Assembly: GCF_004114695.1 (NCBI RefSeq)
Contig: NZ_CP035310.1
Span: 1,347,501 to 1,411,500, forward strand
Origin: Erythrobacter sp. HKB08
Lineage (GTDB): Bacteria; Pseudomonadota; Alphaproteobacteria; Sphingomonadales; Sphingomonadaceae
DNA length: 64,000 nucleotides
Direction: 5' to 3'
Below the pieces are notes generated by a model. The model was not told the DNA's origin and did no database searches. It saw only the letters and a program-made list of their open reading frames with translations. A program made the translations under genes and the position numbers. Of this stretch, positions 43,843 through 53,351 are shown one piece after another (the first letter of the stretch is position 1; each line of letters begins with the position of its first letter).

Positions 43843-44511
43843 ATGACGAGCACCACGAACCAGCGCCGGAAACGGTCGGGACGCGTTGCGTTGACGACGA
43901 TGGCCGCACTGTCGGGTACGGCGCTGCTGGCCGCTTGCGGTGAAGGCGAGACCATGCCGGCCGCGAATGCCGCGCAGGCACCTGCGAAAGCGGGCAAGCC
44001 GGCCGACGCGCAGGAGGTCCAGGTGTTCGAGAACGTCTTCGAATGCGCGAAGAAAACCGACAATACCCGCGCCGAATGCGCCGAGATGCGCAAGGAAGCG
44101 CTGGCCGTCGCCTCGAAAGAAGCTCCGCGCTACCAGGCGATCCAGGATTGCGAGCAGGAATATGGCGAAGGTCGCTGTGTTTCCGAGGAAGAGCCGACCA
44201 CGCGTCGCCGCCACTTCTCGCCGTTCCTCGCGGCCTTCATCTATCACAAGAGCGACCGCCGCCCGACGCCGCTGTTCCGTGGCCGCGACGGTGCCTTCAA
44301 GACGCCGAACGGCATGCGCCTCGGCTATGCCGGCCAGCCGGGCAAGTATTACGCAGGCTCGCGCGCTTTCGAGAAAGCGAAGACCGTGCCGAAGGTAAAG
44401 CCCGCTTCGAAACTCGCCGCTCGCGGTGGTTTCGGTGAGCGTGCGGGCAAGTGGAACCTCAACGACCGCAACGGTTCGACCGGTTCGCGCATGAGCAGCC
44501 GGGGCGGCTAG
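43843..44511 (+). CDS. YgiB-type DUF1190 lipoprotein
   Basis: The 222-residue product has a lipoprotein signal peptide with the lipobox LLAACG (Cys32). The remainder is a DUF1190/YgiB domain (ENVFECAKKTDN, YQAIQDCEQEYGEGRC) with several cysteines and a C-terminal low-complexity region. YgiB homologues are found beside YgiC-like ligases, and the same pairing appears here, although divergently. The role is unknown; an envelope location is predicted. Its TAG stop overlaps the opposing tesB stop (CTAG). Confidence 0.85.
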   Translation: MTSTTNQRRKRSGRVALTTMAALSGTALLAACGEGETMPAANAAQAPAKAGKPADAQEVQVFENVFECAKKTDNTRAECAEMRKEALAVASKEAPRYQAIQDCEQEYGEGRCVSEEEPTTRRRHFSPFLAAFIYHKSDRRPTPLFRGRDGAFKTPNGMRLGYAGQPGKYYAGSRAFEKAKTVPKVKPASKLAARGGFGERAGKWNLNDRNGSTGSRMSSRGG

Positions 44512-45416
44512 GCTTCGTCCTTGCCCTTGCGGCGACGCATCATGCCTTCCTGGGCGACGCTGGCGATCAGCTCGCCCTTCTGGTTGAAGATCCTGCCGCG
44601 GTTGTAACCGCGACCCGACCCGCTCCACGGGCTTTCGGTCGCGTAGAGCAGCCATTCGTCGGCGCGCGCTTCGCGGTGGAACCAGATCGCATGGTCGAGG
44701 CTTGCCCCGACCAGCTCGCCGCGCATCCAGCTAAGGCCATGCGGCAGCGCGCTGGTGCCGAGCAGCGTGTAGTCGCTCGCATAGGCGATGATCGCGCGGT
44801 GCAGCGCCGCATCGTCCGGTAGCGGGGCGACCGTGCGGAACCAGCTGTGCGCCATCGGCGGCTTGGGTTCGCTGTTCATCCAGTGCAACTTGTCGGTCGT
44901 GCGCATCTCGATCGGGCGAGGGCGGGTCATGAGCTTCTTTTGCTGCTCGCTCATCCGGTCGCCGCGCGCTTCGACGACCTTGCGGCGGATTTCCATGTCG
45001 GACTTCAGGCCTTCCGGGCCGGGCACGTCGGGCATGGCGTAATCGTCATGCTCGAGACCTTCCTCGGGCGCCTGGAAACTCGCCGTAAGGTTGAGGATGG
45101 GCTTGCCGTTCTGGCTCGCAACGACCCTGCGGTTGGCGAAGCTGCGGCCTTCGAAATCGCGCGCGGTCGCATAGTCGATCGGCGTGCCTTCCTCGCCGCC
45201 ACGCAGGAAGTATGCGTGGAGCGAGTGGGCGTGCTTGCCTTCGCCGACGGTCCCCTGTGCCGCCTGCAGCGCCTGGGCGATTACCTGTCCGCCGAAAACT
45301 CGACCGATGCCGTCCTTCTGCGGCGCGCCGACGAAGCTGTCGTCGCCCACCTGTTCGACGGTGAGAAGGCGGATAAGCCCGTCGACGACGCGGGCGGGAT
45401 CGAAGTCATCACTCAT
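44508..45416 (-). CDS. tesB: Acyl-CoA thioesterase II (TesB type)
   Basis: This 302-residue double-hotdog protein hydrolyses acyl-CoAs to free fatty acids and CoA. The N-terminal hotdog has GRVFGGQVIAQALQAA and HSLHAYFLRGG; the C-terminal one has ALPHGLSWMRGELVGASLDHAIWFHR, with the catalytic Asp in SLDHAIW. The start with MSDDFDPARVVDGL was chosen, since upstream sequence in frame is unrelated. It follows the cupin gene by 31 bases on the same strand and may be co-transcribed with cupin and GNAT. Confidence 0.9.
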   Translation of the reverse strand: MSDDFDPARVVDGLIRLLTVEQVGDDSFVGAPQKDGIGRVFGGQVIAQALQAAQGTVGEGKHAHSLHAYFLRGGEEGTPIDYATARDFEGRSFANRRVVASQNGKPILNLTASFQAPEEGLEHDDYAMPDVPGPEGLKSDMEIRRKVVEARGDRMSEQQKKLMTRPRPIEMRTTDKLHWMNSEPKPPMAHSWFRTVAPLPDDAALHRAIIAYASDYTLLGTSALPHGLSWMRGELVGASLDHAIWFHREARADEWLLYATESPWSGSGRGYNRGRIFNQKGELIASVAQEGMMRRRKGKDEA

Positions 45417-45447
45417 GCACGCGCTTTGCGGCGCTGCGCGGTCGAGG

Positions 45448-46329
45448 TCAACGAAGGATGCGCAGTTTCCGCAATGCGCGATAGGCAATGGACTTGCCGC
45501 GGTTGGATGCGGGCCAGCGCCCCGGCGCCTTCGGTTCGAGGCCGAAGCGGCGCAGGTGATGGTTGAGCGCCCGCGCGTCAGCCTCCGCAAAGCTCCAGTC
45601 GCTTCGCCAGGTAATCGACAGCGAAATCGAGCTTTCCGGCCCGTTGCGCACGAAGTGAGGCGCCATGACCGGCACGAACAGCGCTTCGCCCGGTCCGATG
45701 GCGAATTCCCTGCCACCTGCGGCAAGATCGTCGGTCCAAACAAGCTCGCGAGCGCCGCCCGTATGGTAGCTTTCGTGCATCGTATCGGCTGCGAAACGCG
45801 CATCGCCCGCCGGGAACTGCGTCATCGTCTTCGACCCGGCGAGCTGAAGTAGAATGTTGTGCTCCGGATCGAAGTGATAGGGTGTGACGGCATTCGGGCT
45901 CGAGATGAAGACGAACCCTTGCGGCTTCATCAGCGCGCCGGTCTTGGCCTCGATCTCGCCCCGAATTTCCCCGAGAAGCGAATGGAGCAGGTCGGCATAG
46001 GCCGGCACCTGCTCGATGTTCTTGAGCACTGCCCAGCTGTTGCTCGTCGCGATGTGGCGGATCGTCTCCTCGATGGTCCTGCCGGTCGCTCCCGGTTTGC
46101 CGTCGATACCGATCGGCAGGTCGCCCCGGTTGAACTCGATCGAGCTTTCCGGAAGCTGCCCCGCCAGTTCGGCCAGCGCATCGAGCTGCAACATCGCATG
46201 CAGGTCGAGGTGGTGGGTGAGGACGTGCGGCGTCTCGGGATAGTTCAGCGCGAACCTCGCGCGCGCGTCCTCGCCGAAAACGGGCAGGCTGCGCTTTTGA
46301 GCTACGTCGAATTGATTGGGCGCACCCAT
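45448..46329 (-). CDS. Cupin-like (JmjC-fold) protein, probable Fe(II) hydroxylase
   Basis: The 293-residue protein has a JmjC/cupin-like domain with an HxD...H metal site: His152 and Asp154 in TPYHFDPEHN, and His225 in VMAPHFVRNG. The nearby K167 could bind 2-oxoglutarate as in cupin_8 hydroxylases. It should act in the cytoplasm on a protein or small molecule; no target is known. It is 2 bases downstream of the GNAT gene, so the two are probably coupled. The ATG at 46329 was preferred over a TTG two codons earlier. Confidence 0.8.
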   Translation of the reverse strand: MGAPNQFDVAQKRSLPVFGEDARARFALNYPETPHVLTHHLDLHAMLQLDALAELAGQLPESSIEFNRGDLPIGIDGKPGATGRTIEETIRHIATSNSWAVLKNIEQVPAYADLLHSLLGEIRGEIEAKTGALMKPQGFVFISSPNAVTPYHFDPEHNILLQLAGSKTMTQFPAGDARFAADTMHESYHTGGARELVWTDDLAAGGREFAIGPGEALFVPVMAPHFVRNGPESSISLSITWRSDWSFAEADARALNHHLRRFGLEPKAPGRWPASNRGKSIAYRALRKLRILR

Positions 46330-46331
46330 GG

Positions 46332-47498
46332 TCAAATCCCTTCCAGTTCGGTTCCGGTTTCGCGCTTAAGGATCCGGCGGCAGATCGCCTGGCGAGCGCT
46401 GCCCCCGATTGCGATGGAGATACGCACCATGCTGCGCTTCTCGCGCCAGATGCGGTCGATCATCGGATGGTCGCTCGATGCGCAGCTGTCGCTCCAGGCG
46501 ATATCGTCGCGATCGAGCACCTCGAGATTGAATTGCTGGAGGAGAACGCCGGGCGAGAAGCGCGCGTAATCCTCGTCGAAAGCGGTCTTGTAGGAGAATG
46601 CGCCGGGCGGGCCGAGGAGGTTCGCAAGCATGGCGATAGGCTTGCCGTCGAGCCGCAGGGCAAGGCGTTCGATCTGGCCGTGTGCCGCTGCTCCTGCCAG
46701 CGTCTCGCGAAACACCTGCGCCGTCGCGTGGTCGCTCGCGAGGGCGGAGCCGTTGCGACCCTTCCATCCCGCGGCTTCGAGAGCGAGGAATTCACCGGTC
46801 CAACGAGCGAGATCGCCGTCGCCACCTTCGCGAATGAAGTCGACCGTTCCTTCATCGGACAGGCGGCGCAACTGGCGACGCAGTTCCTTGCGTTTCTTGG
46901 TGCTCAGCGACTGCTCGAAATATTCGGTCGAGGAGAGCGAAGATTGCAGGAATGCGCGCTCCTCCCGGTGGACGATCGCAGCTGGGCGATTGTGTGCCTC
47001 AAGCACGTCGCGAAGGGCGGCGACCAGCGGGCCGTTCTCGTCGAGATGGGTGAGGTGCAGGAACAGCGCCGATCCCGCGCTGTCGTCGACCCAGTCAAGC
47101 AGGGCCTGCCAGAACGGTGCTTCGAAGCCCGCGCGCACCAACGGCGAACCTAGAAAAGCGTTGTCGTGCATCCAGTTGCGCAGGTGCGGCAACGGGTAAC
47201 GGTAATACAGGCCAATGCGGGCAATCGGCAGCAGGCCGACGAGATCGCCGTCGACGCGCACGCAAAGCAGGTCGCAGCGGCCGCCGTTGTCGAACGCCTT
47301 CAGGGCCGGTTCGAGAGCCCAGGGGGCATGGAACGGGTTCGGCTCGCTCGCGCTGTGGGAGAGGCTTTGCCACTCGGCGCGGAATGCCTCGCTGCCCGCC
47401 GCTTCGCTCCACGGCAGCGCGGACACGGCAAGCCCGCCGGAAGCCAGGGCTTCGGCGGCGATGCGTGTCTCCGGGTCTGGCCGCGGGCGGCTGGCCAT
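46332..47498 (-). CDS. GNAT-fold acyltransferase (BioF2/CelD-like)
   Basis: This 388-residue protein matches the BioF2-like/CelD acetyltransferase group, with paired GNAT folds. Typical segments are NPFHAPWALEPALKAFDNG, KKRKELRRQLRRL and FSYKTAFDEDYARFSPGVLLQQ. Relatives transfer acyl or aminoacyl groups to cell-envelope or polysaccharide components. It is the first gene of the GNAT-cupin-tesB run (2-base gap, then 31 bases), upstream of which is an hppA terminator region. The acceptor is unknown. Confidence 0.78.
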   Translation of the reverse strand: MASRPRPDPETRIAAEALASGGLAVSALPWSEAAGSEAFRAEWQSLSHSASEPNPFHAPWALEPALKAFDNGGRCDLLCVRVDGDLVGLLPIARIGLYYRYPLPHLRNWMHDNAFLGSPLVRAGFEAPFWQALLDWVDDSAGSALFLHLTHLDENGPLVAALRDVLEAHNRPAAIVHREERAFLQSSLSSTEYFEQSLSTKKRKELRRQLRRLSDEGTVDFIREGGDGDLARWTGEFLALEAAGWKGRNGSALASDHATAQVFRETLAGAAAHGQIERLALRLDGKPIAMLANLLGPPGAFSYKTAFDEDYARFSPGVLLQQFNLEVLDRDDIAWSDSCASSDHPMIDRIWREKRSMVRISIAIGGSARQAICRRILKRETGTELEGI

Positions 47499-47590
47499 GT
47501 GTTAACCTTCGTCTGCCGTGGCAATGAGCGCCACGGTGCCGCCTTATCCGACAGGCGCTGAGGAAGAATTAACGCTGGCGAAGGTGTCCC

Positions 47591-47629
47591 AAAACGAAAG
47601 GCCCCGCCCGGATTGCTCCGGACGGGACC
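47591..47629 (-). terminator. Rho-independent terminator after hppA
   Basis: On the minus strand a 12-bp stem (GGTCCCGTCCGG with CCGGGCGGGGCC, two G-T pairs) with a 6-base loop is followed by TTTCGTTTT. It begins 25 bases after the hppA stop and is the clearest terminator in the window. Confidence 0.88.
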
Positions 47630-47653
47630 CCACTTTCGGTCGGGTATGACGAT

Positions 47654-49801
47654 TTAAACGACCGAGTGACCAGCAAGCGCTGCAAGCAGAAGCAGTGCAA
47701 CGATGTTGGTGATCTTGATCATCGGGTTCACGGCCGGACCCGCGGTGTCCTTGTAGGGGTCACCCACGGTGTCGCCGGTCACGGCAGCCTTGTGGGCTTC
47801 GGAGCCCTTGCCGCCGTGGTTGCCGTCCTCGATGTACTTCTTCGCATTGTCCCATGCGCCGCCGCCGGCGGTCATGGAAAGCGCGACGAAGAGGCCGCCG
47901 ACGATGACGCCCAGCAGCATCGCGCCGAGTGCGGCGAAGCCGTTGTCCTGACCGGCGATGGCAGTGATCGCGAAGTACACCACGACCGGCGAAAGCACCG
48001 GAAGCAGCGACGGGATGATCATTTCCTTGATCGCGGCCTTGGTCACGAGATCGACCGTCTTGGCGTAGTTCGGACGGCTGGTGCCCTCCATGATGCCCGG
48101 GTCGTTCTTGAACTGCTCGCGGACGTCGACAACCACGTCACCGGCTGCACGGCCCACGGCGGTCATGCCCATCGCACCGAACAGGTACGGGAGCAGTGCG
48201 CCGAGGAACAGGCCGACGATGACGTACGGGTTCTCGAGGCTGAACGAGACTTCGCCATTGCTGGGATCGCCGTCGAGGAAGTTCGGGAAGAACACCCTGA
48301 GGTCGGTCGTGTAGGCAGCGAAGAGGACCAGCGCGCCGAGGCCCGCCGAACCGATCGCGTAACCCTTGGTCACGGCCTTGGTGGTGTTGCCGACAGCGTC
48401 GAGCAGGTCGGTTTTCTCGCGAACGGAGTCGTCGAGACCGGCCATTTCGGCAATGCCGCCTGCATTATCCGTCACCGGACCGTAGGCGTCGAGCGCGACG
48501 ACCATGCCGGCCAGCGCCAGCATCGCGGTTGCACCGTAGGCAATGCCCATGAGGCCTGCGAGCTGGTAGGCGACGACGATGCCGCCGACGATCACGAGCG
48601 TCGGAAGCGCAGTCGATTCCAGCGAGATCGCGAGACCCTGGATCACGTTGGTACCATGGCCCGTTTCCGAAGCCTTGGCGATCGAGCGGACCGGACGGAA
48701 GCCCGTGCCGGTGTAGTACTCGGTGATCCAGATGATCAGGCCGGTGATGCCGAGGCCGAGCATGGCGCACCAGAACAGGTCCATGCCGGTAAACTCGACC
48801 ATGCCCGTGCCCGGGTTGAGGATCGTGTCCATGCCCACATCGACCGAGCCGAGCGCACGCCAGGTGACGTACCAGATCAGCGGAATGGCCAGGATGGCGG
48901 AGACGAGGAAGCCCTTGTACATCGCACCCATCACGTTCGTGCCGTTGCCGAGACGAACGAAGTAGGTGCCGATGATGCTGGTCACGATGCACGCGCCGCC
49001 GATCAGCAGCGGGAGCGCCATGAGCGGCAGCAGCAGGTCGCCGACCGAGGTCAGCAGCAGGGCGGTGAGGACCATGGTCGCACCGACGGTGACGACATAG
49101 GTCTCGAACAGGTCGGCAGCCATGCCGGCGCAGTCGCCGACGTTGTCGCCCACGTTGTCCGCGATCACGGCCGGGTTGCGGGGATCGTCTTCCGGAATGC
49201 CTGCTTCGACCTTGCCGACGAGGTCGGCGCCGACGTCTGCAGCCTTGGTGAAGATACCGCCGCCGAGACGCGCGAAGATCGAGATCAGCGATGCACCGAA
49301 GGCGAGCGCGACGAGCGCGTCGATCACGACGCGGTCATTCGGCGCAAGGGCCATCGGGCCGATCAGTACGTAGAAGAACACCGCGATGGCGAGCAGCGCG
49401 AGGCCTGCCACCAGCATGCCGGTGATAGCACCTGCGCGGAAAGCGAGGGTCAGGCCCTGCTGCAGTCCGCTCTGTGCCGCGGCGGCCGTCCGAACGTTCG
49501 ACTTCACCGAGATGTTCATCCCGATGTAGCCGGCGACCCCGGACAGGACAGCGCCGATCACGAAGCCGACAGCCGAAATCCAGCCGAGGAAGACCCCGAC
49601 GAGAATGGCGACGACCACGCCGACCATGGCGATGGTGGTGTATTGACGGTTGAGGTAAGCCTTGGCGCCTTCCTGGATGGCGCCGGCAATCTCTTGCATC
49701 TTCTCATTGCCGGGTGCCGAGTTGAGCACCTGGCGGCTGGTGATGAAGCCGTAGACCACGGCTAGCAATCCCAGCGCGATTGCTATCAGTACGAGTGTCA
49801 C
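47654..49801 (-). CDS. hppA: K+-insensitive membrane proton-pumping pyrophosphatase
   Basis: This 715-residue membrane enzyme uses pyrophosphate hydrolysis to pump protons. It has about 16 membrane segments and the substrate loop [20 protein letters not shown], followed by [17 protein letters not shown]. The sequence [18 protein letters not shown] has Lys where K+-dependent enzymes have Ala, which marks the K+-independent subfamily. The start is GTG at 49801, with GAGGGG before it. It may scavenge PPi from biosynthesis and energise the membrane. It follows thiL on the same strand after 140 bases, which hold a small CCCGC/GCGGG palindrome near 49855. Confidence 0.95.
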   Translation of the reverse strand: MTLVLIAIALGLLAVVYGFITSRQVLNSAPGNEKMQEIAGAIQEGAKAYLNRQYTTIAMVGVVVAILVGVFLGWISAVGFVIGAVLSGVAGYIGMNISVKSNVRTAAAAQSGLQQGLTLAFRAGAITGMLVAGLALLAIAVFFYVLIGPMALAPNDRVVIDALVALAFGASLISIFARLGGGIFTKAADVGADLVGKVEAGIPEDDPRNPAVIADNVGDNVGDCAGMAADLFETYVVTVGATMVLTALLLTSVGDLLLPLMALPLLIGGACIVTSIIGTYFVRLGNGTNVMGAMYKGFLVSAILAIPLIWYVTWRALGSVDVGMDTILNPGTGMVEFTGMDLFWCAMLGLGITGLIIWITEYYTGTGFRPVRSIAKASETGHGTNVIQGLAISLESTALPTLVIVGGIVVAYQLAGLMGIAYGATAMLALAGMVVALDAYGPVTDNAGGIAEMAGLDDSVREKTDLLDAVGNTTKAVTKGYAIGSAGLGALVLFAAYTTDLRVFFPNFLDGDPSNGEVSFSLENPYVIVGLFLGALLPYLFGAMGMTAVGRAAGDVVVDVREQFKNDPGIMEGTSRPNYAKTVDLVTKAAIKEMIIPSLLPVLSPVVVYFAITAIAGQDNGFAALGAMLLGVIVGGLFVALSMTAGGGAWDNAKKYIEDGNHGGKGSEAHKAAVTGDTVGDPYKDTAGPAVNPMIKITNIVALLLLAALAGHSVV

Positions 49802-49941
49802 GAAAATCCCCTCACAATTATGCGGGTGTTTCGGCCCGCTTTTGCGGGTCCGACCCAGAGGGTTGCCGGTATTAAGGGCGTAGTGCCTTCGCGCAAGTCC
49901 CTATCGGGCGAAATGCACGGCCTTCAGCGCCTCACTGCGTC

Positions 49942-50931
49942 TCAGTGGGTGTATCCAAGCCCCTCGGGGCTGTCGAAGGCGGTCCCGGAAACGACCAGCG
50001 GAGCGCTGCCCTGCGCTTCAACCGAGCCGATGCGGTGCGCCGAAACGGGCAGTGCGAGTTCTTCGGGCGCAGTAAAGAGGAGCGCGTAATCGTCGCCCCA
50101 AGTGCAGGCGGCTTCCCGCATAGGCCTGCCTTTGCTCCCGACATCGACCAGATTGCCCTGCGAGGCGCGCTGAATGAATCGGTCCGAATGCGGTACGGCG
50201 TCGAGTTCGATACTCAGTGTCACTCCGCTTGCCTCGGCGATCCGGCTGGCGTCGAGGAACAGGCCGTCCGACACGTCCATCATCGCGGTCACATGCGGTG
50301 CAAGGATCTCGCCCTCGGTCAACAAAGGACGGGGGCGAAGGAACGCCTCCACGAAAAGGGGATCGGGCACGAAAGGCTTAGGGATATCGCCCGCGAACCC
50401 AGGCTGGGGACCTGTCTCCTTTTCCCTTTCGAGCCGACGCAATTGCGCGAACCCGGCCATCGCCTCGCCGATCAGGCCGCAGAGATAGACAGCATCGCCC
50501 ACCTGCGCGCCCGAACGCGACGGGACCGGGGTGTGTGACGCCCGGCCGATCGCGGTCAGGCCGAGCGTGCGCGGACCTTCCCCTCCAACGGTGTCGCCGC
50601 CGAGCAGGGGGACGTCGTATTCCCCGAGGATCGCCGAAAGTCCTTCGATGAAGCGAGCGTCGCCTTCACCAAGCGTGTGCGACAGCAGCACGCCCATCGG
50701 AACAGCGCCCTTGGCAGCGAGGTCGGAGAGGTTGGTCGCAACCAGCTTCCAGGCAATGTCGTAGGGGTCGGTGCCGGGCAGCCAGTGGGTTCCCTCGACC
50801 ATCGCGTCATGGGTCAGGACGAGCGTTTCCGATCCGATTGTCAGGACGGCGGCATCATCGTCGAGGTTTCGAGCCCCGGGGTGCGTGGCAAGTACCCGCA
50901 ATTGCTCGATAAAATCGAGCTCGCCGCTCAC
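49942..50931 (-). CDS. thiL: Thiamine-monophosphate kinase
   Basis: ThiL (329 residues) phosphorylates thiamine monophosphate to the active cofactor TPP. The protein shows the N-terminal ELDFIEQL, DDAAVL metal-binding acidic motif, the LVLTHDAMVEGTHW segment, GGDTVGGEG and MMDVSDGLFLDASRIA. The GTG start overlaps the nusB stop (GTGA), so it is translationally coupled. The order nusB-thiL is common in alphaproteobacteria. No TPP riboswitch precedes it because the gene is inside the operon. Confidence 0.94.
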   Translation of the reverse strand: MSGELDFIEQLRVLATHPGARNLDDDAAVLTIGSETLVLTHDAMVEGTHWLPGTDPYDIAWKLVATNLSDLAAKGAVPMGVLLSHTLGEGDARFIEGLSAILGEYDVPLLGGDTVGGEGPRTLGLTAIGRASHTPVPSRSGAQVGDAVYLCGLIGEAMAGFAQLRRLEREKETGPQPGFAGDIPKPFVPDPLFVEAFLRPRPLLTEGEILAPHVTAMMDVSDGLFLDASRIAEASGVTLSIELDAVPHSDRFIQRASQGNLVDVGSKGRPMREAACTWGDDYALLFTAPEELALPVSAHRIGSVEAQGSAPLVVSGTAFDSPEGLGYTH

Positions 50932-51371
50932 CGGGCCTCTTTCGCGATCGCGTCGAGAATGCCGTTGACGAATTTCGCCTCGCGGTCGTCGAAGAACGCC
51001 TTGGCGACGTCGACATACTCGTTGATCGCCGTACCGATCGAGATGTCCTGCCGCGCCATGAGCTCGTATGCGCCTGCACGCAGGATTTGCAGCATGGTCT
51101 TGTCGAGGCGGGCGAGTGTCCATCCGCTGGCCAGCTTGCCGACGATAGCCGCGTCGATCTCGTCGCGCCGTGCATGGACGCCGCTCACCACATCGTCGAA
51201 GAAATCGACGTCGGCGTCGGCATATTGCTCATTCTCGATTTCCTTGCCGAGCCGGTGCTGGTGGAACTCGTCGAGCAGGCGGGCAAGGGCGGTGCCTTCC
51301 ATCTGCTGCTGGTAGAGCGCCTGTACGGCTGCGAGGCGGGCGGCCGCGCGGGCCTGCGAACGGGAGGTCAT
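50928..51371 (-). CDS. nusB: Transcription antitermination factor NusB
   Basis: NusB (147 residues) binds boxA RNA with ribosomal protein S10 and supports antitermination of rRNA transcription. The helical protein has ARLAAVQALYQQQM at the start and the C-terminal RAGAYELM and INEYVDVAKAFFDDREAKFVNGILD. It overlaps hisD upstream (ATGA) and thiL downstream (GTGA), showing tight coupling of the four-gene block. Confidence 0.96.
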   Translation of the reverse strand: MTSRSQARAAARLAAVQALYQQQMEGTALARLLDEFHQHRLGKEIENEQYADADVDFFDDVVSGVHARRDEIDAAIVGKLASGWTLARLDKTMLQILRAGAYELMARQDISIGTAINEYVDVAKAFFDDREAKFVNGILDAIAKEAR

Positions 51372-52660
51372 TTTTGCAATCTCAATTCGATGGATTTGGC
51401 GTGGGCGGGCAGGCCCTCTGCATTGGCGAGCGCGACGCCGGCCGGGCCGATTGCGCCGAGAGCGTCGGCACTGGCCGAGAGGAAGCTGGTGCGCTTCATG
51501 AAGTCGAGGACCGACAGCCCGCTGGAAAAGCGCGCCCGGCGGCCCGTGGGAAGGACGTGGTTCGGCCCTGCAAGATAGTCACCGATCGCCTCCGGCGTCA
51601 TGCGGCCGAGGAAGACGCTGCCGGCATGGCGCAGCTCGGCAAAAAGCGCGTCCGGATCGTCCACCGCCAGCTCGACATGCTCGGCGGCAAGCCGGTTGGC
51701 GAGCGGAACGGCCTGCGACAGTTCCTCGACGACGATGATGACGCCGTGGTCGCCCCAGCTTTTCTGCGCAGTGTCCTTGGTCGAAAGCATGGCCGACTGC
51801 ACGTCGACGCGGTCTTCCACCTTGAGCGCGAATTCCGCATCGTCGGTGATGAGGATCGACTGCGAAGTCGGGTCGTGTTCGGCCTGGCTCAGCAGGTCGG
51901 CCGCGATCCAGTCGGCATCGTTCTTGCCATCGGCGATAACGAGGATTTCGCTCGGACCTGCGACCATGTCGATCCCGACCACGCCGTAGAGCTGGCGCTT
52001 GGCTTCCGCGACCCAAGCATTGCCCGGGCCGGTGATGACATCGACTGGCTCGATGGTGTCGGTGCCGTATGCGAGCGCGGCAATCGCCTGCGCGCCGCCG
52101 ATGCGCCACATGGTCTCGATGCCTGCGACATGCGCTGCGGCGAGGACCAGCGGGTTCACCTTGCCGCCCGGCGTGGGCGAGACGGCGATCACGCGCTCGA
52201 CGCCTGCGACCCTGGCGGGAATGGCGTTCATCAGCAGGGATGAGGGATAGGCCGCCCGGCCCCCCGGAACGTACAGGCCTGCCGCATCGACCGACCGCCA
52301 CTTCGCGCCGAGGCGCACGCCGGTATCGTCGGTGTAATCGCGGTCTTCGGGAAGCTGCGCCTTGTGATAGGCTTCGATGCGCTGTGCCGCGAGGAGGAGC
52401 GCGTCGCGCAGATCGTCCTCGAGCGCCTTGAACGCCTCTTCGAAATCGGCCGGTCCGTAAGCCCAGTCGCTTTTGCTCGACATGCTGTGCCGGTCGAAGC
52501 GGTCGGTCATCTGGACCAGCGCCTTGTCGCCCTGGTTGCGGACCTGCGCGATGATCGAGGCGACGTCTGCGGCCACGTCGTTCGCGCTCTCGCGCCGGTC
52601 GGACACGATTGCGTCGAACTTGCGCTGGAAATCGGCGTCGGTGGTGCGGAGAAGCTGCAT
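51368..52660 (-). CDS. hisD: Histidinol dehydrogenase
   Basis: HisD (430 residues) carries out the last two oxidations of histidine synthesis, histidinol to histidine, with NAD and Zn. The signature LYVPGGRAAYPSSLLMNAIPA is split over residues 115-140, followed by ITGPGN, DMVAGPSEILV and DHGVIIVVEE; the zinc-binding His residues occur in LSQAEHDPTSQ and GPNHVLPTG. It begins one base into the hisG stop (TGATG) and runs into nusB (ATGA). Other his genes are not in the window. Confidence 0.96.
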   Translation of the reverse strand: MQLLRTTDADFQRKFDAIVSDRRESANDVAADVASIIAQVRNQGDKALVQMTDRFDRHSMSSKSDWAYGPADFEEAFKALEDDLRDALLLAAQRIEAYHKAQLPEDRDYTDDTGVRLGAKWRSVDAAGLYVPGGRAAYPSSLLMNAIPARVAGVERVIAVSPTPGGKVNPLVLAAAHVAGIETMWRIGGAQAIAALAYGTDTIEPVDVITGPGNAWVAEAKRQLYGVVGIDMVAGPSEILVIADGKNDADWIAADLLSQAEHDPTSQSILITDDAEFALKVEDRVDVQSAMLSTKDTAQKSWGDHGVIIVVEELSQAVPLANRLAAEHVELAVDDPDALFAELRHAGSVFLGRMTPEAIGDYLAGPNHVLPTGRRARFSSGLSVLDFMKRTSFLSASADALGAIGPAGVALANAEGLPAHAKSIELRLQK

Positions 52661-53313
52661 CAGGCGGCCCGCTCCGCCGCATCGCTGCGGAAAGCCTCGA
52701 CCAGCGCGGCGACACGCGCATCGGTCTTGAGCGCGGCGCGGTTGACTATCAGCCGCGCGGAAATGTCCATGATCTTGGAGGTTTCGACCAGCCCGTTGTC
52801 CTTGAGCGTCCGCCCGGTCGAAACAAGGTCGACGATCCGCCCGCACATGCCGAGGCTCGGCGCGATTTCCATCGCCCCGTTGAGCTTGACGCATTCGGCC
52901 TGGATGCCGCGCGCCTCGAAGTGGCGGCGGGTGAGGTTGGGATATTTGGTCGCGACGCGCACGTGGCTCGCCCCGTCGATGCTGGCTGCGCCATCCTTCG
53001 GTTCGGCGACCGAGAGGTGGCAGTGCCCGATATCGAGATCGACCGGGGCATAGAGATCGGCGTAGTCGAATTCCTCGATCACGTCCGAACCCACGATACC
53101 GACCTGCGCCGCGCCATGCGCCACGAAAGTCGCAACGTCGAAGGCGCGCACGCGGATCAGTCGCATGTCGTCGCGCGTGGTGGCGAAGGTCAGGCTGCGG
53201 TTGCCCTTGTCGTGGAACGCGTCTTCCGGCACGACGCCTGCACGCGCCATGACGGGAAGAGCTTCTTCCAGAATGCGGCCCTTGGGAATGGCGAAGGTCA
53301 ATTGTCCGGTCAT
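52660..53313 (-). CDS. hisG: ATP phosphoribosyltransferase, short form
   Basis: HisG starts histidine synthesis by joining ATP and PRPP. At 217 residues it is the short form, which needs the regulatory partner HisZ (not in this window). It has [14 protein letters not shown] near the start, [15 protein letters not shown] and the PRPP-binding loop [14 protein letters not shown]. The ATG at 53313 begins the family sequence [13 protein letters not shown]; in-frame upstream codons are unrelated. It heads the hisG-hisD-nusB-thiL block and is divergent from the DUF2332 gene. Confidence 0.95.
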   Translation of the reverse strand: MTGQLTFAIPKGRILEEALPVMARAGVVPEDAFHDKGNRSLTFATTRDDMRLIRVRAFDVATFVAHGAAQVGIVGSDVIEEFDYADLYAPVDLDIGHCHLSVAEPKDGAASIDGASHVRVATKYPNLTRRHFEARGIQAECVKLNGAMEIAPSLGMCGRIVDLVSTGRTLKDNGLVETSKIMDISARLIVNRAALKTDARVAALVEAFRSDAAERAA

Positions 53314-53351
53314 TGCGAGCGGGCAGATAGGTGGAAGGCAGGCAAAGGGCA

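Noticed and set aside
47666-49765. A long open frame opposite hppA
   Set aside because: It lies fully antisense to the highly conserved hppA. Its product is a His/Arg/Asp-rich string typical of GC-rich shadow frames, with no recognisable fold.
49850-49862. A CCCGC/GCGGG palindrome between thiL and hppA as a terminator
   Set aside because: It has 5-6 bp and no T-run, so termination is not supported.
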